Part shown: positions 53,671-63,101 of the stretch, in pieces
Layout: each line of letters opens with the position of its first letter
Position numbering within the stretch: the first letter of the stretch is position 1
Assembly (NCBI RefSeq): GCF_037782385.1
Contig: NZ_JBBEXD010000001.1
Span: 744,001 to 808,000 of the forward strand
Reading direction: 5' to 3'
Source of the DNA: Ascidiimonas meishanensis
Lineage (GTDB): Bacteria > Bacteroidota > Bacteroidia > Flavobacteriales > Flavobacteriaceae
DNA: 64,000 nt
Notes under the pieces: model-generated
Seen by the model: only the letters and a program-made list of their open reading frames with translations
The model's database searches: none
What the model was told of the DNA's origin: nothing
Translations under genes and position numbers: made by a program

Positions 53671-54104
53671 AGTAATTTTTATTTCAATACCTCCATACTT
53701 AGTACGAGATAATGATTTAATATTGTTTTATAAAGTTCATCCAATACTCCAATTTCAATGGTAGTAGATTACATCAGTTCCTTTGCAATAGATATTGCTT
53801 TTCATGTATTGAGTTTTTAGTGAAATATTTATAAGAATTAAAAATTAAATCAAGCAAAGTGAGTTAGACTCATAAGGGATGTATTTTTAGAGAGCAAAAG
53901 CAAAAAATTAAATATGCAAAAAATCTGATTTTCATAATTATAACTCCATTTTTTACTTTAATTTCTATAACTAAAATACTAAATTTTACTATTCTATTGA
54001 TATATTTTGTAGGTATTTTATTTCTTTTTATCGAAAAGACTGGTTCTTAGTGAGAAAAAGAGTATTCAAATATCAAATATTTTCTTTTTAAAAGTGAAAT
54101 TCAC
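53671..54104. other. Intergenic before vgrG-1
   Basis: 434 AT-rich bases between the vgrG-1 start and the decayed gene at 54105. It must hold the promoter for the vgrG-1 module; no clear TAnnTTTG is visible on the minus strand. No frame of interest. Confidence 0.45.
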
Positions 54105-54614
54105 TCAGGTGCTATTCCATGTCTTTTTTGATATATAACTTTCAAGTAATTCTAGACCTTTTGCATACCTATAATAAATAGGAATCAATTGCTTAAAGAA
54201 GTCGGTAGATACATTTGCCAAATAATCCGAAATACTTAAAAAATCAGATATCTCATAATAATACAAATTAGTAATAGTAACATTAGAAATTCAGATTTTG
54301 AAATCCGTAGTGATCTGAAACTTCCTTTAAATCGCCTTTATCATAAAACTTTAGTGGATGAAAAGAATTAAAACGGATATCATTGAAAGTGGTCTTTGTT
54401 CCTTTTGTATCTGAAAATTTAGTTCCCTCAAAATTAATTTCTTCCAATGTTGAATCTACAAATGTACAATGGTTAAAATGAGTCCATCTAAAACACACAT
54501 ACCGTAGGAAATTGCGCCTCCAATTGCATCGGTAATCAATGTTCTGCTTGCTAATCGAGCTATGGCTTTTTGTATTGAATGTTTTCCAACAGCATTGAGA
54601 TGAGCAGAACGTAA
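54105..54614 (-). pseudogene. Decayed pentapeptide-like/immunity or toxin remnant in three frames
   Basis: Three adjoining open pieces in different frames of the minus strand: (A) 54614-54456, ending with HLNAVGKHSIQKAIARLAS...TDAIGGAISYG; (B) 54283 to ~54485, with pentapeptide-like NHCTFVDSTLEEINFEGTKF; (C) 54290-54105, ...DYLANVSTDFFKQLIPIYY...SKKTWNST. None has a proper start (piece A opens after a stop, B has only TTG). Composition is coding-like, so this is one or two frameshifted genes of the effector island. Piece A resembles the end of an effector toxin domain. Confidence 0.5.
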
Positions 54615-54708
54615 TCAAATTGTTGCCCTAAAATGAAAAATTCTCTTTAAGAAAGATACTATTTTCAATGTAAGTTGTGTCCCATCATTTTTATTTCAAT
54701 TCAAAAGA

Positions 54709-55485
54709 TTAAATTACTTCCAATACAACTGTATTTTGTGGTAAATAGAACTCTACATCTAAAAGTAATTGCTTTCCTTTTTCTCTATTCACAAAGGTTA
54801 ATATAGGGTCGCCATCTAATTTTTTAAGACTTGCTTTTTTACCATATGCCGAATAAACAATTATAGAGTCTTTAATTAATGGTAAAACATTATATCCATT
54901 AGAAAACTTGTCAATAAGATTGTTTATTCTAGAAGCTGCCCTATTTGGTTTTATATACATGGATGTTACCATATTATCTTCTCTATCTTGAAGTCTTTTT
55001 TTAAAAATATCATAATTACCAGTTGAAATATCATTAGAAAGTCTGCTATATGCTTTTTCTAGTTTTTCTCTAAGATTATCAACGTCTTTTAAGTCTTGAC
55101 CTTCTTTCCAAAAATCTTTAACTTTATAGGGAATCGTAGCTACGAAAATATTCTCATTAATTACAATAGGTTTTACCTCATCTTTTTTAATTTTTTGAGA
55201 TTGGTAGGATATTATTTCATCTTGGTATTTAAAACCATTGGTAGTATCAAAAAGTTCCAATTTGTATTTTAACTCTGAACCTTCGAGTAAATTAGTATTT
55301 CCCAACACAGGTAACATCTTAATGGAAATATGTTGCTTACCAGATTCGGTGATCGCATAATTCACTGGAATTCTTGTGGATATTTGATTCTTCATGTTCA
55401 TACAAATCACAGGAATATCATTTACACGCATCTCGAATAAACAGGATACGGCGGTAAATTCTATCATATAATATGGTTGAAGCAT
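54709..55485 (-). CDS. Unrecognised protein of the effector island
   Basis: 258 residues (252 if it starts at the second Met, 55467). No signal peptide or membrane helix. N-terminal FTAVSCLFEMRVNDIPVI and RIPVNYAITESGKQHISIKM look like a beta-sandwich. Between the OmpA-type effector module and the decayed gene, same strand. May be an immunity or accessory protein; I do not recognise the family. Confidence 0.6.
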   Translation of the reverse strand: MLQPYYMIEFTAVSCLFEMRVNDIPVICMNMKNQISTRIPVNYAITESGKQHISIKMLPVLGNTNLLEGSELKYKLELFDTTNGFKYQDEIISYQSQKIKKDEVKPIVINENIFVATIPYKVKDFWKEGQDLKDVDNLREKLEKAYSRLSNDISTGNYDIFKKRLQDREDNMVTSMYIKPNRAASRINNLIDKFSNGYNVLPLIKDSIIVYSAYGKKASLKKLDGDPILTFVNREKGKQLLLDVEFYLPQNTVVLEVI

Positions 55486-55532
55486 TTTGATATATTTTAA
55501 TTAGTTTATTCAGTATCTAATAATAACTTTGT

Positions 55533-56225
55533 TTATCTAGAAAAGCGTTTCATCAATCTTTTTTCGATTGTTTCAACTTGGCCGTTAGGATATTCAATTT
55601 TCGCATCATTCTTATAAATATAGACTAAAAGCGTTTGTATTTTTTGCGAGCCTTCTTGTTTTGTCAACCCTCCTATTGTGAATTCTGAGTATTGAGAAGT
55701 AATAATAGATTGGCCTTCAATATAATTTTTCCAATAAAAATTCTCTCTACGTTTCATAGTATTTATTGACTTATCATCATTAAGCTTGTTATTTTGACCG
55801 AGCTTTTTGCTTAGCTCGTTTATAACAGCATCTTTGTTTCCTATATAGTTTATTTTAAGGTGTATCGATATAATTTCATTTGTGCTATTACTTTTAACAA
55901 AAGAAACATAGTTTCCATTTGGCAACTTATTACCTTGGTAAGAATATGCAGTATCTATAGGAATAGCTCCAAGTGTATAAGGAATTTCTTTTTCCGTTTT
56001 AAATGATATAAGATATTCTGAAAATTCACTTGGGGATTCGTTAAATCCGTTTTCTAGTCTAAACTCATCTGGACTAAGAGTAGATAATTTAGTTTCAAGC
56101 AAATCTTTAATTATCAATTTCTCATTATTTTCTTTTTTTTTAGCAATATTATTTTCTTTTTTTTGTGCGTTACAACTAGCTAGTAAGCTTAGAAAAAGTG
56201 ATAGGTAAAAAAAGTGTTTTTCCAT
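55533..56225 (-). CDS. Lipoprotein, candidate immunity of the OmpA-domain effector
   Basis: 230 residues with lipobox LLASC near residue 18. Followed by a charged linker and a region with beta-strand pattern; no known domain. Starts 3 bases after the effector stop, the same arrangement as known T6SS effector-immunity pairs in the periplasm. Confidence 0.55.
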   Translation of the reverse strand: MEKHFFYLSLFLSLLASCNAQKKENNIAKKKENNEKLIIKDLLETKLSTLSPDEFRLENGFNESPSEFSEYLISFKTEKEIPYTLGAIPIDTAYSYQGNKLPNGNYVSFVKSNSTNEIISIHLKINYIGNKDAVINELSKKLGQNNKLNDDKSINTMKRRENFYWKNYIEGQSIITSQYSEFTIGGLTKQEGSQKIQTLLVYIYKNDAKIEYPNGQVETIEKRLMKRFSR

Positions 56226-56228
56226 ATT

Positions 56229-59015
56229 TTAAGAATCATTTCTCATTAAAGGAACTTTAGGTTCAAAACCAGTAAGATCCGCAAGGCTTTTAATAACATC
56301 AAACTTAGGGACTAATCCTTTATATTCTCCTCTAGATATCTCCCAACTATTATCCCAATCAATTTCAGGACTATTATCTAATACATCTTTCTCAATTGAA
56401 AGGCCAGCCGCAGCAGAAACCTCATATTCCACATCTAATCCATCAAATCCTAATTGTGGAACATAAAATAATCCATTATTATCATATTCGACACCATGAC
56501 CAAATGTTACAGATGTTTTCCCGCTGGCATGTGCTTTAAAGTATGCATTAGCTTTTACTACCCAAGCTCTTATTTCTCCTTCAACAAGAACTCCTGCTTT
56601 TAATTCAATTCCTATTTTACTAGCCAATTCTAATTCTACGCCTGGGTTAGGGTCTCCAATAGTATTGAATGAAAAACCAATTTCTGAAGAAATTTCACCT
56701 GAGAGTACTAAATCTATATATACGTCTGCTTTAACATCAACACCAGCATTATCATTTCCTACTCCTACTCCTTTGTTAAGCGCACCATCAATATTTTGCC
56801 ATAATTCTACGGCTTTTGGAGCAGCAGATCCACCACTTATTGCTCCAACTCCTAATCCGATTGCTGCACCTATTAGATCTATTGTTATCTCTAAACCAAT
56901 AAGTGGGCTCGCGCTAAAAGCAATTTCAACCTGTGTCCCTATTTCTTTTATTACTTCATTTTCTTTTTGAGCTCGTTTTAGGAACCATTCTCCTTTTAAA
57001 CTTAGGTTAGGAGGGAGTATAACAAATACAGCCGGAATACCACCTAACCCTACATTTCTTACGGTACCTTTTGTTTTGTTTGTAATACCATTCACAACAT
57101 TTCCTATGGAAGCAAACATATCATAGAGTTTCTTAATTTTTGTTTCAAACTCTAGTTTTAGCGACTGATCTCTTTGATAACTATCTTCTCCACTTTTATT
57201 CCATTTAGCATTAATTTCAAAACCAAAGGAAGCATCTTTTTGTTGCCATCTTCTTTCAGCACCAATTCTTCCAGCCTTTTGTTGTAATTCTCTATGCTGT
57301 ACTGGGTTTTGATTTTGCCAACTCACAGCCAGTTCATTGGTAAGGTTTAAAAAGAATTCTAGTTTCCATTTAATATCTGGATATATTTTTGCAACTACCG
57401 TCGGGATATCGGGAAAAGCATAATATCTACAACTATGTATATGGAATAAAAATTGATTTATACTAGCACTTATTGGCCAAATATATCGTATCGGAGTTAG
57501 CCTTAGTCTTGACATGTCAGAAAACACCTTTGTAACAAAAGGTGTTTTTCCATCTATACTATCTGTATTAGATACATCTTCATCAATAGTCAATAATTTA
57601 ATATCTACTATTGTGCTATGATCTGCGGTTTCTATACCTCTCCTAATACATTGATCTGTATTAAAATCGTCGATCTTTACGTTAAGGTCAATTGAAAAAT
57701 CTTTATCACCAGAAATAGTTTCGAAAATAATACTTTGTGCATCCGCTCCAAAAATTAAAAATTCAATGGTAACACGTCTGTTTAATTGATGTTCATCTTC
57801 CGTTAATTCTCTTCCTTTTTGTTCGATTAAAGGACGTCTTTCTCCATAACCTCTGTAACTTATTCGATCTTCATTAACGCCTTTACCGACTAAATAAGAA
57901 ACCGATGAGGATGCTCTTCTCCAAGATAACTCATCATTATATTCGTCTGAACCTCTATTATCGCAATGAGCACCCAATTCAACAGGTATCTTAGGATTAT
58001 CTAGTAGCAACCTAGATATCCCATCAAGTATAGGTTTAGCATCCGCTCTAATTACATCTTTATCTAGATCAAAGTGAATGGATTCTGAAACTGCAAATTC
58101 ACGTTTAGTATCATTTTCATCAATTTGTAAGGTTCCTTGGTCAAATAATACGATGTCTTCTTGACCATCATTGATTGATATCTTTTTGAACCTGCACAAC
58201 TCGTACCTTTCAAAATTAATTTGATTTTGTTCTATAGTAGCTGGTCTGTCAGTGGTAGAAGATGTAACATCTCTACTGCTTACTTCATTGTTAATTCTTA
58301 AATATCTTGCGTGTTCTTCATCATCATTACTATCCTTAAGAAAATCCGAGCTACCTCTCTTTTTTATTTGTATGTAAAATTCATCTTGCCCAACCTGAAA
58401 ACGACTTTTCCAAGTAAAAGTATTAGCAAATTTGATATTTACCTCACCATCAATACATCTTGTTGTTTCGGTGGCTACCTTACTATCACTCCATGCCGTA
58501 TTTTTATCATAAACTTCTATAGTGAGATTTGTACCATTTAGTCCTTCTGTTTGAATATTTAGCCAAACATCGTCCCCATATTTAATTGGCGAGTTGCGTA
58601 TATCTTCGCCTCCTTTAGAATTGCTCCACACTGTACTTATAATTTTTTCAGGAGCATATCCTCGAAATGTAAGTTGTTTTGGGTATTGATTTGTAGGATT
58701 ATCGAGAAAAGCTTCTATAGTATACTCTTGAGGCCCACAATACTTTGGTTCAATTGATAAATGACCTACATCTCCAATTTTATCAATACGGTCATTAGAA
58801 GTGTAACCTGTTGCTTTTTTTGGGCCAATAATCCATTTTGCTGAGTTCCTAGCTGATTCTGGGGTATCTGGATAATACTCTGCTCTAAATTCTACGCTTT
58901 TATTGGCTCTTATTATCCAGTTAGTGTTTGGATTTGAATTGCCAAAAGACAAAAAATTATCCCAATTAATGTCGCTTGGATTTGCAAATACTATTTTTTC
59001 AACTCCTTGAGGCAT
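56229..59015 (-). CDS. Effector-like protein with internal OmpA domain
   Basis: 928 residues, no signal peptide. Residues ~311-425 are an OmpA/MotB peptidoglycan-binding domain (SIHFDLDKDVIR, GAHCDNRGSDEYNDELSWRRA, ISYRGYGERRP, LNRRVTIEFL). Before it are two beta-sandwich-like parts; after it (430-700) unknown, with Trp/Lys-rich helices, and ~700-870 is Gly/Ala/Val-rich with alternating beta-strands (AIGLGVGAISGGSAAPK and VLSGEISSEIGFS), which may be the toxic part. Lacking a signal peptide, it must be translocated by the T6SS rather than be an ordinary OmpA protein. Nine bases after the DUF4280 gene. Confidence 0.6.
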   Translation of the reverse strand: MPQGVEKIVFANPSDINWDNFLSFGNSNPNTNWIIRANKSVEFRAEYYPDTPESARNSAKWIIGPKKATGYTSNDRIDKIGDVGHLSIEPKYCGPQEYTIEAFLDNPTNQYPKQLTFRGYAPEKIISTVWSNSKGGEDIRNSPIKYGDDVWLNIQTEGLNGTNLTIEVYDKNTAWSDSKVATETTRCIDGEVNIKFANTFTWKSRFQVGQDEFYIQIKKRGSSDFLKDSNDDEEHARYLRINNEVSSRDVTSSTTDRPATIEQNQINFERYELCRFKKISINDGQEDIVLFDQGTLQIDENDTKREFAVSESIHFDLDKDVIRADAKPILDGISRLLLDNPKIPVELGAHCDNRGSDEYNDELSWRRASSSVSYLVGKGVNEDRISYRGYGERRPLIEQKGRELTEDEHQLNRRVTIEFLIFGADAQSIIFETISGDKDFSIDLNVKIDDFNTDQCIRRGIETADHSTIVDIKLLTIDEDVSNTDSIDGKTPFVTKVFSDMSRLRLTPIRYIWPISASINQFLFHIHSCRYYAFPDIPTVVAKIYPDIKWKLEFFLNLTNELAVSWQNQNPVQHRELQQKAGRIGAERRWQQKDASFGFEINAKWNKSGEDSYQRDQSLKLEFETKIKKLYDMFASIGNVVNGITNKTKGTVRNVGLGGIPAVFVILPPNLSLKGEWFLKRAQKENEVIKEIGTQVEIAFSASPLIGLEITIDLIGAAIGLGVGAISGGSAAPKAVELWQNIDGALNKGVGVGNDNAGVDVKADVYIDLVLSGEISSEIGFSFNTIGDPNPGVELELASKIGIELKAGVLVEGEIRAWVVKANAYFKAHASGKTSVTFGHGVEYDNNGLFYVPQLGFDGLDVEYEVSAAAGLSIEKDVLDNSPEIDWDNSWEISRGEYKGLVPKFDVIKSLADLTGFEPKVPLMRNDS

Positions 59016-59024
59016 AAACTATTA

Positions 59025-59507
59025 TTAGGTGAATTTTACTTGTTTGATTTCAGAAGAATTTTGTTCCTCAGTTTCAGATAGTGGATTTAGTTGATTTTCA
59101 ACTTCTTTATTGTCATTATCCCCAGAAATGCTACCTTCGGTACTCTGGCCGTGGTTTGTAACACTTATGCAGGGACTACCGGCAATTGGACAAATAGCTT
59201 TGCTTTTGTCAGTTAAGATCTTGCCTCCATTTCCGAGTTCTACATCTTTATAAAAACCATCCCACTGTGTAATGACTATCTGACAAGGTTTAAAGCTACT
59301 TCCTGTAGGTTGTAATTTACACTTTCCAAAGGTATTAGATTCAAAGGTATTTGCTCCGAGTTCTATAGAGGTTGCTATTAATTTATCTTCTGCATTTTGA
59401 TCACTAGCATAGTACTTACTATGAGATAAAACTTTTAATTTATCTGGGCTATCACCAAACTGACATTTACACAGTGCTCCTTGAACTAATACATATTGTT
59501 TGCTCAT
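59025..59507 (-). CDS. DUF4280 PAAR-like spike tip
   Basis: 160 residues. GALCKCQFGDSPDKL, TFGKCKLQPTGSSFKPC and KAICPIAGSPCISVTNHGQS match the DUF4280 pattern and the N-terminus of the 1270-residue effector. Cys residues likely bind metal at the spike tip. C-terminal 40 residues are acidic and low-complexity. Confidence 0.82.
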   Translation of the reverse strand: MSKQYVLVQGALCKCQFGDSPDKLKVLSHSKYYASDQNAEDKLIATSIELGANTFESNTFGKCKLQPTGSSFKPCQIVITQWDGFYKDVELGNGGKILTDKSKAICPIAGSPCISVTNHGQSTEGSISGDNDNKEVENQLNPLSETEEQNSSEIKQVKFT

Positions 59508-59522
59508 ATTATATATGTCTTG

Positions 59523-60491
59523 TTATCCCTTAAATAATTTACTAAAGAAATTCTTTTTAGGTTTGGTTTTAGTTGTGTAAGTCTCATCTTCAATAATCAC
59601 AGATTTTTTTGTTGAAATATGCTCTAATAAAAACATTTTAATTGTCACTTTTTTAGGAATATAGAAAGAGGTCTCAAAAACAGCATTATATCCTTCTATT
59701 ACTCCAGAATTTTTGTTAACAAAGTATAAAATGTCATTCGTTCCTTTCAGTTTTTTTTCTTTAGGATTAATTATACTGAAATATGGAGTGTTTGAACCTT
59801 GTTCAATATCCAACGCGCATCTAGGATCATCAATTTCACCATTTAGTGTTATTCTAATATCTTTAGGTGATTCTATTATCTTCTGTTTTATCTGATAATT
59901 TATTGGGGAGATTCCTTTTATTATAGGGTATCCTATTTGTTTGAAGGTATATAAATCATCTGAATATGATGTGTATATTGGAGCGAAATACAAATTGAGA
60001 AACCAATCTTGAAATATCCTTTTTTCAAAACTTTGAATAGATCTCAGATAGTTTTCTGATTGTTTTATATACTTTGCTAGAATAGCATTATCATATTTAC
60101 GATTTAGAGTGTTTTTTAATTTTTTCCATCGAATTTTTATTTCATCAAAATTATTAATTCTGGAAATATTCCCTTGGTAATTGGTCTCAACAACCAAGGG
60201 GTATATAAAACTACTCACTTCAAAAGGGATAATCTCATTTAAATTATTAGGAATTTTGTCATTAATAAAAAAATCTGGCTCACGATCAACCAGCAGAGTA
60301 GATGTAAACTCCTCTTGTTCTAAAAATGTGACATTTAGTTTATAACGTAGCTCATTTATAACATCATCCTCTTCAAATATGATCATACATCCATATTGAG
60401 CAGAAAATGATTCAGGTTCAAAATGAAGTTTTGACAACCTAAATGAACTTTTTTCAAATTCTAATGTCGCTTGACTTTGAGGATTAGACAT
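59523..60491 (-). CDS. Putative T6SS effector adaptor/chaperone (member B)
   Basis: 322 residues, no signal. Homologous by eye to member A at 48466-49353 over the central region (RINNFDEIKIRWKKLKNTLN, then RIFQDWFLNLYFAPIY) and in a C-terminal beta-part (DIRITLNGEI). The last ~20 residues are basic (TKTKPKKNFFSKLFKG). Between vgrG-2 (27 bases) and DUF4280 (15 bases), the place of adaptor genes in other T6SS loci. Confidence 0.5.
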   Translation of the reverse strand: MSNPQSQATLEFEKSSFRLSKLHFEPESFSAQYGCMIIFEEDDVINELRYKLNVTFLEQEEFTSTLLVDREPDFFINDKIPNNLNEIIPFEVSSFIYPLVVETNYQGNISRINNFDEIKIRWKKLKNTLNRKYDNAILAKYIKQSENYLRSIQSFEKRIFQDWFLNLYFAPIYTSYSDDLYTFKQIGYPIIKGISPINYQIKQKIIESPKDIRITLNGEIDDPRCALDIEQGSNTPYFSIINPKEKKLKGTNDILYFVNKNSGVIEGYNAVFETSFYIPKKVTIKMFLLEHISTKKSVIIEDETYTTKTKPKKNFFSKLFKG

Positions 60492-60518
60492 TACTTTTTA
60501 ATTTTGAAAATCAAATTA

Positions 60519-62303
60519 TTAAAATAACTTAACTTTCTCTTCACTCTGCACATCAACTGTTTTTCCAGAGACAAGGGTAAGGTTTTGTTTATTGCTACTT
60601 ATAGTTATTTCATCAGAAATATTTTGCTGTTTCTTAGAATCAGTAGAAAGTTTTTCTTCAACGATTAATGTATTATTTTTAGTCATTATATTATAATTCT
60701 CAGAAATACTTTTGGTAAAATCTTTCCCAGCTACCATATCGATATTCTCATCTGCTCTAATTTTTATGTTTTTAGCAGTAAGTGTCATTGTTTCTCCTGC
60801 AGAAATGGTAATATCGTTATTCTTGGTATTAATATGAATTAGGTTTTTGTTCTTATCTGTAATTGTTATAAACTCTGCTCCATTCGTGTCATTTAATTCA
60901 ATAGTATGCCCACTACGTGTGCGAATGGCTTTGATATCATTCTTATCTGTTTGCCAGCTATCCGGTTTTTTGGTGCCTGTATATAAGGCTCCCATGACAT
61001 AAGGACGTTCTGCATTTCCTCCTTCAAAACCCACCAACACCTCTTCTCCTACCTCGGGTATAAAATGAAATCCTTTATCTCCTCCGGAATGTGGAGTTAC
61101 CATCCTAAGCCAAGGGGTCATCTCTCCATCTGGCTTTTGCCAGGGAAACTGTACTTTGATCCTACTCAATCCATCCGGATCCGCATTCTCTGTTACTAAC
61201 GCTACCTGTGATTCACTTCTTGGAAATGCTAAAGGATTCGTGTTTGGATACACATCAATAGCTGCCGTAACTCCTTCAAAACGATTTATATAATTGCCAT
61301 TTTCGGTAGCGGTATGCATTACTTTTGTAATACGATAGCTCCCTTGGGCACCTACTGCTTCTTGTATTTTTATAACTTGACCTAGATATACGCCAGGGTT
61401 ATCACTAACCCCTTTTATCAATACCTGTTTAAGTTCCTGCACTTTCTTTTGTTTTTCTACATGCGTATCAAAACGTTGTTTTAATTGGGAATCGTTGTAG
61501 GTATTTAGATACACATTGGTTTCTTTCGCATAAATTGCTTCGCTCTTATTACTTGCAAAACCAGTATACCCATTCACCCCAGTATTTACCTCTGTAGTTG
61601 CTTTTTGATGCACCCCATCTGTTAGATAATCATTGGTGAAATAGTTGAAGTTATTGGGAATTGGATTGAGTTCTAAGGTGAACTTTTTAAGATCATGTCC
61701 ATACGTGAGCGGCACTTCTCCAGTATCTTTAGGTTTCCCAAAGACTAGAGATTTGCCATCGTAATAAAACCATTCGCTATATTGAGCAGCCAATCTGCTA
61801 GCGTATTGAAAAGCACTATCATTATGTTGAACACTATAATGAATACTGCTTGTTTGTCTGGGGTTAAAACTCGTTTCTAATTTTGATTGGTCATACCCCT
61901 GAAAGGTCTTATTGAGTATTTCTGATAAACCTACATTGTTATGAGAAGCGAAATGAGGCCCGTCGTCTGCTAAAATACTAGCACTCTGTGCCTTGATTTC
62001 AATATTATCTTCTTCTCCATTATCAAAACCTTTTGTATTGTTGATTTGCGTTACTATGCCTTTAAATTCCAGTTCTTTATACCCAGAGAAATTTTCTGCC
62101 GAACCTATTTGCAATGTAATAATCTCTCCTAGAAAACTTTTACTCTCTGAAGCCATTTCCTTGTCTATTCGTTCAAGCATATCCATACGACAGACTAGTG
62201 TCAAAAGATGATGAGCGTCTAGGTCTTGTTGCAACATAAATCGTTTATACGCAAGTATAGGAGTGCCTCCTATAAATATTTTAATATTAGATTGTAATGC
62301 CAT
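60519..62303 (-). CDS. vgrG: T6SS spike VgrG, copy 2
   Basis: 594 residues. Identical to copy 1 for the first ~510 residues; from GETMTLTAKNIKIRADEN on the tail differs, ending SEEKVKLF. Same gp27/gp5 architecture. Its own downstream genes are adaptor B, DUF4280 and the OmpA-type effector, i.e. a different payload from copy 1. Confidence 0.92.
   Translation of the reverse strand: MALQSNIKIFIGGTPILAYKRFMLQQDLDAHHLLTLVCRMDMLERIDKEMASESKSFLGEIITLQIGSAENFSGYKELEFKGIVTQINNTKGFDNGEEDNIEIKAQSASILADDGPHFASHNNVGLSEILNKTFQGYDQSKLETSFNPRQTSSIHYSVQHNDSAFQYASRLAAQYSEWFYYDGKSLVFGKPKDTGEVPLTYGHDLKKFTLELNPIPNNFNYFTNDYLTDGVHQKATTEVNTGVNGYTGFASNKSEAIYAKETNVYLNTYNDSQLKQRFDTHVEKQKKVQELKQVLIKGVSDNPGVYLGQVIKIQEAVGAQGSYRITKVMHTATENGNYINRFEGVTAAIDVYPNTNPLAFPRSESQVALVTENADPDGLSRIKVQFPWQKPDGEMTPWLRMVTPHSGGDKGFHFIPEVGEEVLVGFEGGNAERPYVMGALYTGTKKPDSWQTDKNDIKAIRTRSGHTIELNDTNGAEFITITDKNKNLIHINTKNNDITISAGETMTLTAKNIKIRADENIDMVAGKDFTKSISENYNIMTKNNTLIVEEKLSTDSKKQQNISDEITISSNKQNLTLVSGKTVDVQSEEKVKLF
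60791..62303. repeat. Direct repeat of 1.5 kb, copy 2 (vgrG body)
   Basis: Partner of 52158-53670. Upstream of the ATG the two loci are unrelated at once, so the duplicated block is limited to coding sequence. Confidence 0.85.
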
Positions 62304-62345
62304 TTTTTTATCCTTTAAGCAGGTTCATTTAAATATGAACACTTT

Positions 62346-63101
62346 TTATTTGATTTTTAAAAACATTCCGGCTTTGTATTCAAGGGTAATTGTGTTTCCA
62401 GTTGGCTTTAAGACACCTGTTTCTTCATCCTCTGTATATTCTGGATAAATTATTGTTTTAGATTTTGAGTCATACGTGGGAGATGCTTTTTCGGTTCGAT
62501 TTTTTTCGAATAGCAAATAGTTTTTTCCATCAAAACATGCTTTACAATCAACGAGTTTATTATCCCTGAAAGAAAGTAACCGAAACGTGTAGAAATCTAG
62601 TCCGCCACCATGAGTACCATAGCTTTTTACGAGATAAGTATTTGTATCAAAATCATAAATTTTAAAGTGATATGAATCTGTAAAATCAATAATTTCACCA
62701 GATTTATTATTCTTAGTAAGTAAACCTGTATAAATTTTATCATTATTTAGAAACTGATACATTGAGTTATAAATATGCCACGTTCCCATATTGAAGGTAT
62801 CCCAAGAAAATAGTTTTAATTTAGCATCTTTCGAAGAAACCACAGAAACTTGTTTTGACTTTGTTAAAGAGTCAAAAGAAAATCCTATAAATCTCTTATC
62901 ACTTAACGCCGTTTCTAATTTCTTGGTAAACTGTGATAACAATGAATCTTTTTCATGACCAAAACCTAATCGATCTTTATAATATTCCTGATAGATATTT
63001 GTAAGCTCTAAATCCTTTTCATTTAATACTTTAATAGTTGAGTCCTGCGCGTTACAAGCAGAAAAGAAGTATAAAACTACTATCAAAAACAAGTATTTCA
63101 T
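62346..63101 (-). CDS. Lipoprotein, candidate immunity of the lysozyme-like protein
   Basis: 251 residues; lipobox YFFSAC at Cys16. Mature part has no known domain (contains FSFDSLTKSKQVSVVSS and KSYGTHGGGLDFYTFRLLSF). Starts inside the stop of the preceding gene (ATGA overlap of 4 bases), an effector-immunity style coupling. Confidence 0.55.
   Translation of the reverse strand: MKYLFLIVVLYFFSACNAQDSTIKVLNEKDLELTNIYQEYYKDRLGFGHEKDSLLSQFTKKLETALSDKRFIGFSFDSLTKSKQVSVVSSKDAKLKLFSWDTFNMGTWHIYNSMYQFLNNDKIYTGLLTKNNKSGEIIDFTDSYHFKIYDFDTNTYLVKSYGTHGGGLDFYTFRLLSFRDNKLVDCKACFDGKNYLLFEKNRTEKASPTYDSKSKTIIYPEYTEDEETGVLKPTGNTITLEYKAGMFLKIK

Noticed and set aside
54283..54618. Intact 111-residue gene
   Set aside because: Would need a TTG start; first half is unlike any protein and the piece in the other frame looks coding there; called a pseudogene instead.
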